Assembly: GCA_045655245.1 (NCBI GenBank)
Contig: JAZOOX010000004.1
Location: 1 to 17,702 of the forward strand
Direction: 5' to 3'
Origin: RGIG8785 sp045655245
GTDB taxonomy: Bacteria > Bacillota > Clostridia > RGIG8785
DNA: 17,702 nt
Shown: positions 14,298-17,702 of the stretch, piece after piece
Layout: the number at the start of each line of letters is the position of its first letter
Position numbering within the stretch: position 1 is the first letter of the stretch
The notes under the pieces: generated by a model
What the model was told of the DNA's origin: nothing
Database searches by the model: none
The model's input: the letters and a program-made list of their open reading frames with translations, nothing else
Translations under genes and position numbers: made by a program

Positions 14298-15476
14298 ATG
14301 ACAATTTTGCGGCTCTTGCGATATTTGTTCGGGACAGTGAAGATCTCTGTTACCGGCAGAAACGTTGAGCGGTTTATTAATATCTGTATGCGCCGCGGGA
14401 TACTCTTGTGGGACATCAAGCGGGTACGTATTAACTGTTCGGAAATGAAAATCAGTGTTGAGGGGTTTCGCTCCATTCGCGAAGTGGCAAAAAAATCGGG
14501 TTGTTCGGTCCGAATCGTGGGGAAGTACGGTGTCCCGTTTTCCAGAGCGAGACGTCGTAAACGGGTGGGTCTTTTGGTCGGTGCTTCGCTTTTTGCGGTG
14601 CTGATCTTTGTAATGACCTCTTTTGTTTGGGATATCGAAGTGGTTGGGAACGAACGCGTATCTGATGAGACTATTAAAGAATCACTGAAATTATGCGGTA
14701 TTTCGGAGGGCGTCTGGCGTTATGGCAAGGACTTGACTGCAATCCAGAACAAGGTTCTGTTACAACAACCCGAGCTGTCCTGGCTGGCTTTGAATTCAAA
14801 AGGCAGTAAGATGCAGGTGGATGTTGCCGAAAAGATTCCCGCTCCCGAAATTGTTGACCGCACTTCGCCCGCTAATCTGATTGCGGCAAAAGACGGGATG
14901 ATAGAGACAATCATAACAACGAACGGTGTTGCGGTTGTTAAGGCTGGAGATACGGTTAAAAAAGGGGATCTTTTAATCAGCGGTGTCAATAACAGTGAGG
15001 CAAACGGCGTTCGTTACAGCCATGCGATGGGTTCTGTCCGTGCAAAGACATGGGACGTTTTTACCCAAAAGGTTCTTAGCGAAAAAACCACTTTTCAAAA
15101 AACGGGACGCAAGACCAACCGTTATACCCTTAAAATTTTAAATTTTGAAATAAATTTGTTCAAAAAGGGTAGCATTCCTTATACAGAATATGATACAATA
15201 AATGATGTGAAAGAATGTCGTCTGACAGAACACTATTATCTGCCTTTTTCCTTGTCGGTTCAAACCTTTGTGGAGCTGACACCGGTTACCGAAACAAGAC
15301 CGCTGGAAACAGCAAAAGAAGAGGTCTTAACCGCATTGGAAGAAAATCAAAGTGACTACCTTTTTAGGCGTGTAAACTGGGAACCGGCAAACGAAAATGA
15401 AGGCGTTTTAACGGTTGTTTATGAAAAAATCGAGGAGATTGCCGAATTGCAACCAATCCCTCAAGGAGGAACATGA
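14298..15476 (+). CDS. yqfD: Stage IV sporulation protein YqfD
   Basis: A 392-aa bitopic membrane protein of the YqfD family, needed for spore maturation after engulfment in Bacillus. An N-terminal cytoplasmic region (about residues 1-85) ends in a basic patch (RARRRKR), followed by one membrane segment at about 90-110 and a large extracytoplasmic domain. Family features include VWDIEVVGNERVSD, the LSWLALNSKGSKMQVDVAEK region, and GDTVKKGDLLISGV, a lipoyl-like or beta-barrel turn. Length is normal (about 390-400). Start ATG 14298 follows GTGGAGGGG overlapping the yqfC stop, so the two are probably coupled. Ribosome binding site AAGGAGG for the next gene lies in its last codons. Confidence 0.9.
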   Translation: MTILRLLRYLFGTVKISVTGRNVERFINICMRRGILLWDIKRVRINCSEMKISVEGFRSIREVAKKSGCSVRIVGKYGVPFSRARRRKRVGLLVGASLFAVLIFVMTSFVWDIEVVGNERVSDETIKESLKLCGISEGVWRYGKDLTAIQNKVLLQQPELSWLALNSKGSKMQVDVAEKIPAPEIVDRTSPANLIAAKDGMIETIITTNGVAVVKAGDTVKKGDLLISGVNNSEANGVRYSHAMGSVRAKTWDVFTQKVLSEKTTFQKTGRKTNRYTLKILNFEINLFKKGSIPYTEYDTINDVKECRLTEHYYLPFSLSVQTFVELTPVTETRPLETAKEEVLTALEENQSDYLFRRVNWEPANENEGVLTVVYEKIEEIAELQPIPQGGT

Positions 15477-15479
15477 TCC

Positions 15480-16451
15480 GTGGAAAAAACGATGTCGATC
15501 AACAGCACCGAGCAGGTTTTGTGCATTTTCGGCAGTTATGACGAACACGCAAAGTTGATTGAAAACGCATTTGACGTAAAACTTTTGAATCGCGATACAG
15601 AGATTCGCCTGATTGGAGATACCCCTAATGTAAAGCGCGCCGAGAAGGTCATTCACGGCATTTTGGCTTTGTTAGAGCGTGGGGAAGGGGTCCAGGCACA
15701 AAACGTGAACTACCTGATTTCGTTGGTACAATCAGGGGAGGAAGAACAACTTGCCAATTTTGGAAGCGACTGCATCCTGATCACCTCCAAAGGGCGGCCG
15801 ATCAAAGCAAAGACCATCGGCCAGCAGAAGTATATGGATGCCATCAGTAAAAACACCATTGTTTTTGGCATCGGTCCTGCGGGAACCGGCAAGACTTATC
15901 TTGCCGTTGCCGCTGCTGTTGCTGCTTTAAGAAAGAAAACGGTCAGCCGGATTATTCTGACGCGTCCTGCGGTAGAGGCAGGCGAAAAACTGGGCTTTTT
16001 GCCCGGTGATTTACAAAACAAGGTCGATCCCTATCTGCGTCCTTTGTACGATGCACTTTACGAAATGATGGGAGCAGATACTTTCCAGTCCTGCTTAGAG
16101 AAGGGGATTGTAGAAGTCGCGCCTCTTGCTTATATGCGCGGTCGTACGCTGGATGAAAGTTTTATCATTTTAGACGAAGCGCAAAACACTTCAGAAGAGC
16201 AGATGAAAATGTTTTTGACCCGTTTGGGTTTCAATTCCAAAGTCATTGTAACGGGCGACATTACCCAGGTGGACTTGCCCGACGGAAAACGCTCTGGATT
16301 GCGCTCTATCGTTCCGATTTTAAGCGGAGTTGAGGATATTGCTTTTGCTTATTTGGACCACCGCGACGTTGTTCGCCATCAATTGGTACAGCGTATTATC
16401 TCTGCTTATGAACGATATGAAAAGAAAAAGGCACAGAGGAAAAGAGGGTAA
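15480..16451 (+). CDS. phoH: PhoH family ATPase
   Basis: A 323-aa cytoplasmic P-loop ATPase of the PhoH family, linked in other bacteria to RNA metabolism; many relatives combine an RNA-binding domain with the ATPase. An N-terminal KH-like region (about residues 10-65) precedes the ATPase domain with Walker A GPAGTGKT (132-139), the family stretch VEAGEKLGFLPGDLQNKVDP, Walker B with LDEAQ (D232-Q235) and VTGDITQVDLP (sensor region). Start at GTG 15480 has AAGGAGG ten bases upstream; the next in-frame ATG is at 15492 and could be used instead. It follows yqfD by three bases and precedes ybeY by two, a linkage suggesting a joint role in rRNA processing. Exact substrate unknown. Confidence 0.92.
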   Translation: MEKTMSINSTEQVLCIFGSYDEHAKLIENAFDVKLLNRDTEIRLIGDTPNVKRAEKVIHGILALLERGEGVQAQNVNYLISLVQSGEEEQLANFGSDCILITSKGRPIKAKTIGQQKYMDAISKNTIVFGIGPAGTGKTYLAVAAAVAALRKKTVSRIILTRPAVEAGEKLGFLPGDLQNKVDPYLRPLYDALYEMMGADTFQSCLEKGIVEVAPLAYMRGRTLDESFIILDEAQNTSEEQMKMFLTRLGFNSKVIVTGDITQVDLPDGKRSGLRSIVPILSGVEDIAFAYLDHRDVVRHQLVQRIISAYERYEKKKAQRKRG

Positions 16452-16453
16452 AA

Positions 16454-16945
16454 ATGCAACTGGATTTGTACTTTGATAATCAACAGGACAAAGTGGATGC
16501 CGTTCATGAATTAGACAAACTGATCGAGTCGGTTTTGACTACTGCTTTGAATGCCGAGGCGCCTGACGGGCATTATGAAATCAGCGTTGTTTATGTGGAT
16601 AATACCGAAATCCGTGAGTTAAATAAAACCTATCGCAATATCGATTCGTCAACGGATGTACTTTCCTTTCCCATGTTGGACTTTGAAACCCCGGGCGATA
16701 TCCCCGATGAGACCAACGAGCTGGATGATACGGTTGCACTGGGAGATATCGTTCTTTCATTGGAGCAGGCTGCTTTGCAAGCGGAGGAGTACGGTCACAG
16801 TTTTACCCGTGAGGTTGCTTTCCTTACTGTGCATTCTTTGTTGCATTTGTTAGGGTATGATCATATGGAAGAGGATGAGCGCAAAGTAATGCGCACGAAA
16901 GAAGAAACCTTGTTGTCCCGTATGAACATTACGCGGGATCATTAA
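16454..16945 (+). CDS. ybeY: Endoribonuclease YbeY, rRNA maturation factor
   Basis: A 163-aa single-strand endoribonuclease involved in 16S rRNA 3'-end maturation and 70S quality control. The zinc-binding motif HSLLHLLGYDH is at residues 127-137, with H127, H131 and H137 as ligands, and the upstream ELNKTYRNIDSSTDVLSFP stretch is typical of the family. Length is typical (150-165). ATG 16454 is two bases after the phoH stop and follows AGAGGAAAAGAGGG. The next gene, era, is also a 16S maturation and 30S assembly factor, so phoH-ybeY-era forms a ribosome-biogenesis group. The diacylglycerol kinase and cytidine deaminase genes that lie between ybeY and era in Bacillus are absent. Confidence 0.95.
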   Translation: MQLDLYFDNQQDKVDAVHELDKLIESVLTTALNAEAPDGHYEISVVYVDNTEIRELNKTYRNIDSSTDVLSFPMLDFETPGDIPDETNELDDTVALGDIVLSLEQAALQAEEYGHSFTREVAFLTVHSLLHLLGYDHMEEDERKVMRTKEETLLSRMNITRDH

Positions 16946-16971
16946 CTTGAAGCTGTTTAAGGAGTAGGATT

Positions 16972-17702
16972 ATGGAAAGAAATAAGACTCGTTCGGGATT
17001 TATCAGTTTAATCGGAAAGCCAAATGTGGGGAAATCGACTCTTTTGAATGCTCTTTTGGGGGAAAAGATTGCCATCGTTTCCAATAAGCCCCAGACCACC
17101 AGAAGTAATTTGGTCGGTATTCTGACCGAAAAGGATACCCAGATGATTTTTTTGGATACTCCCGGTATCCACAATCCCAAGACCAAGTTGGGGGAATGCA
17201 TGGTCGAGGCGGCATTCGGTTCTTTGGTGGAGTCGGATTTGATCCTGTTGCTGGTCGAGCCCACAACGCCCTTACAAATGGTTAAACAAGATATTTTGGA
17301 TCAATTGGACAAGATTCAAACGCCCGTCTTCTTGATCATCAATAAAATTGACACCGTTGCAAAAGAACCGTTGCTGGAATTAATGTCTTCCTATAGCAAG
17401 GCGTTCCCCTTTACAGAAATTATACCGATTTCTGCGCAGGAAAGAGATGGTTTGGAAGAGCTGAAAGGACTGATTCACAATGTTTTGGAGGAGGGACCTT
17501 TTTATTATCCCGATGACCAGATTGCCGATGTTCCCGAACGGCAGATTGTGGCGGAAATCATTCGCGAAAAGGCACTTTGGTTGCTTGATCACGAAATCCC
17601 CCACGGAATTGCGGTCAGTATCGAGCGGATGAAAGAGGATGAATCCCGCGGGGTGATGCATGTCGCCGCTGAAATATACTGCGAAAAAGAAAGCCACAAA
17701 GG
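16972..17702 (+). CDS. era: GTPase Era (3' end outside window)
   Basis: Essential GTPase that binds the 3' end of 16S rRNA and assists 30S subunit assembly at the membrane/cytoplasm. About 243 of the usual ~300 residues are in the window and the frame is open to the right edge. Motifs: G1 GKPNVGKS (15-22), switch region with QTTR, G3 DTPG (62-65), G4 NKID (124-127) and G5 SA (154-155). The C-terminal KH domain begins near residue 200 with ALWLLDHEIPHGIAV, and is cut off. ATG 16972 follows AAGGAG seven bases upstream, 26 bases after the ybeY stop. Identification is secure; the rRNA-binding end of the KH domain is not visible. Confidence 0.96.
   Translation, partial: MERNKTRSGFISLIGKPNVGKSTLLNALLGEKIAIVSNKPQTTRSNLVGILTEKDTQMIFLDTPGIHNPKTKLGECMVEAAFGSLVESDLILLLVEPTTPLQMVKQDILDQLDKIQTPVFLIINKIDTVAKEPLLELMSSYSKAFPFTEIIPISAQERDGLEELKGLIHNVLEEGPFYYPDDQIADVPERQIVAEIIREKALWLLDHEIPHGIAVSIERMKEDESRGVMHVAAEIYCEKESHK

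Overview
The window is a stretch of chromosome from a low-to-moderate GC Gram-positive bacterium, most likely an endospore-forming member of class Clostridia. The basis is the AGGAGG-type ribosome binding sites, consensus TTGACA/TATAAT promoters, Firmicutes-type protein families (DnaE fragment ending in an OB fold, Sbp, DUF881, YlbJ, YqfC, YqfD), and a gene order resembling the Firmicutes division cluster and the yqfC-yqfD-phoH-ybeY-era block. The three sporulation-type genes suggest spore formation. No mobile element, CRISPR array, tRNA or rRNA was seen. Genes are packed tightly, often overlapping.

Region 1 (1-3789, + strand): the 3' end of dnaE, a large nucleoside (uridine-type) kinase with an N-terminal TGS-like region, a 29-codon membrane-like micro-ORF with an excellent ribosome binding site, and an unrecognised 217-aa protein that ends in a perfect 14-bp terminator hairpin. 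Region 2 (3788-6252, - strand): three tandem paralogous Cof-type HAD phosphatases, transcribed from a consensus sigma-A promoter. That promoter lies back to back with the promoter of lysA. Region 3 (6326-7750): lysA (diaminopimelate decarboxylase) with its own promoter and terminator.

Region 4 (7771-13085, + strand): a near-consensus promoter followed by a murA lacking its first ~115 codons, then ftsQ/divIB, a DUF881 protein, sbp, and two ftsZ genes in tandem where a Bacillus-like cluster would carry ftsA-ftsZ. Genes here overlap by 4-14 bases, indicating translational coupling. The only good terminator for this unit is an 11-bp hairpin inside the coding sequence of the converging gene ylbJ. 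Region 5 (12897-17702): ylbJ on the - strand, divergent from yqfC-yqfD-phoH-ybeY-era on the + strand. The last group combines sporulation proteins with RNA processing and ribosome assembly factors; era runs off the right edge.

The most unusual points are: (a) the MurA frame opens exactly one codon after the catalytic-cysteine codon, with an in-frame TAA four codons before that GTG start; (b) tandem ftsZ without an adjacent ftsA; (c) the tiny cysteine-containing hydrophobic peptide gene, in frame with the following unknown gene across a single TAG; (d) a terminator hairpin embedded in ylbJ. No clearly new multi-gene defence or biosynthetic system was found; most of the window is core housekeeping, division and sporulation.
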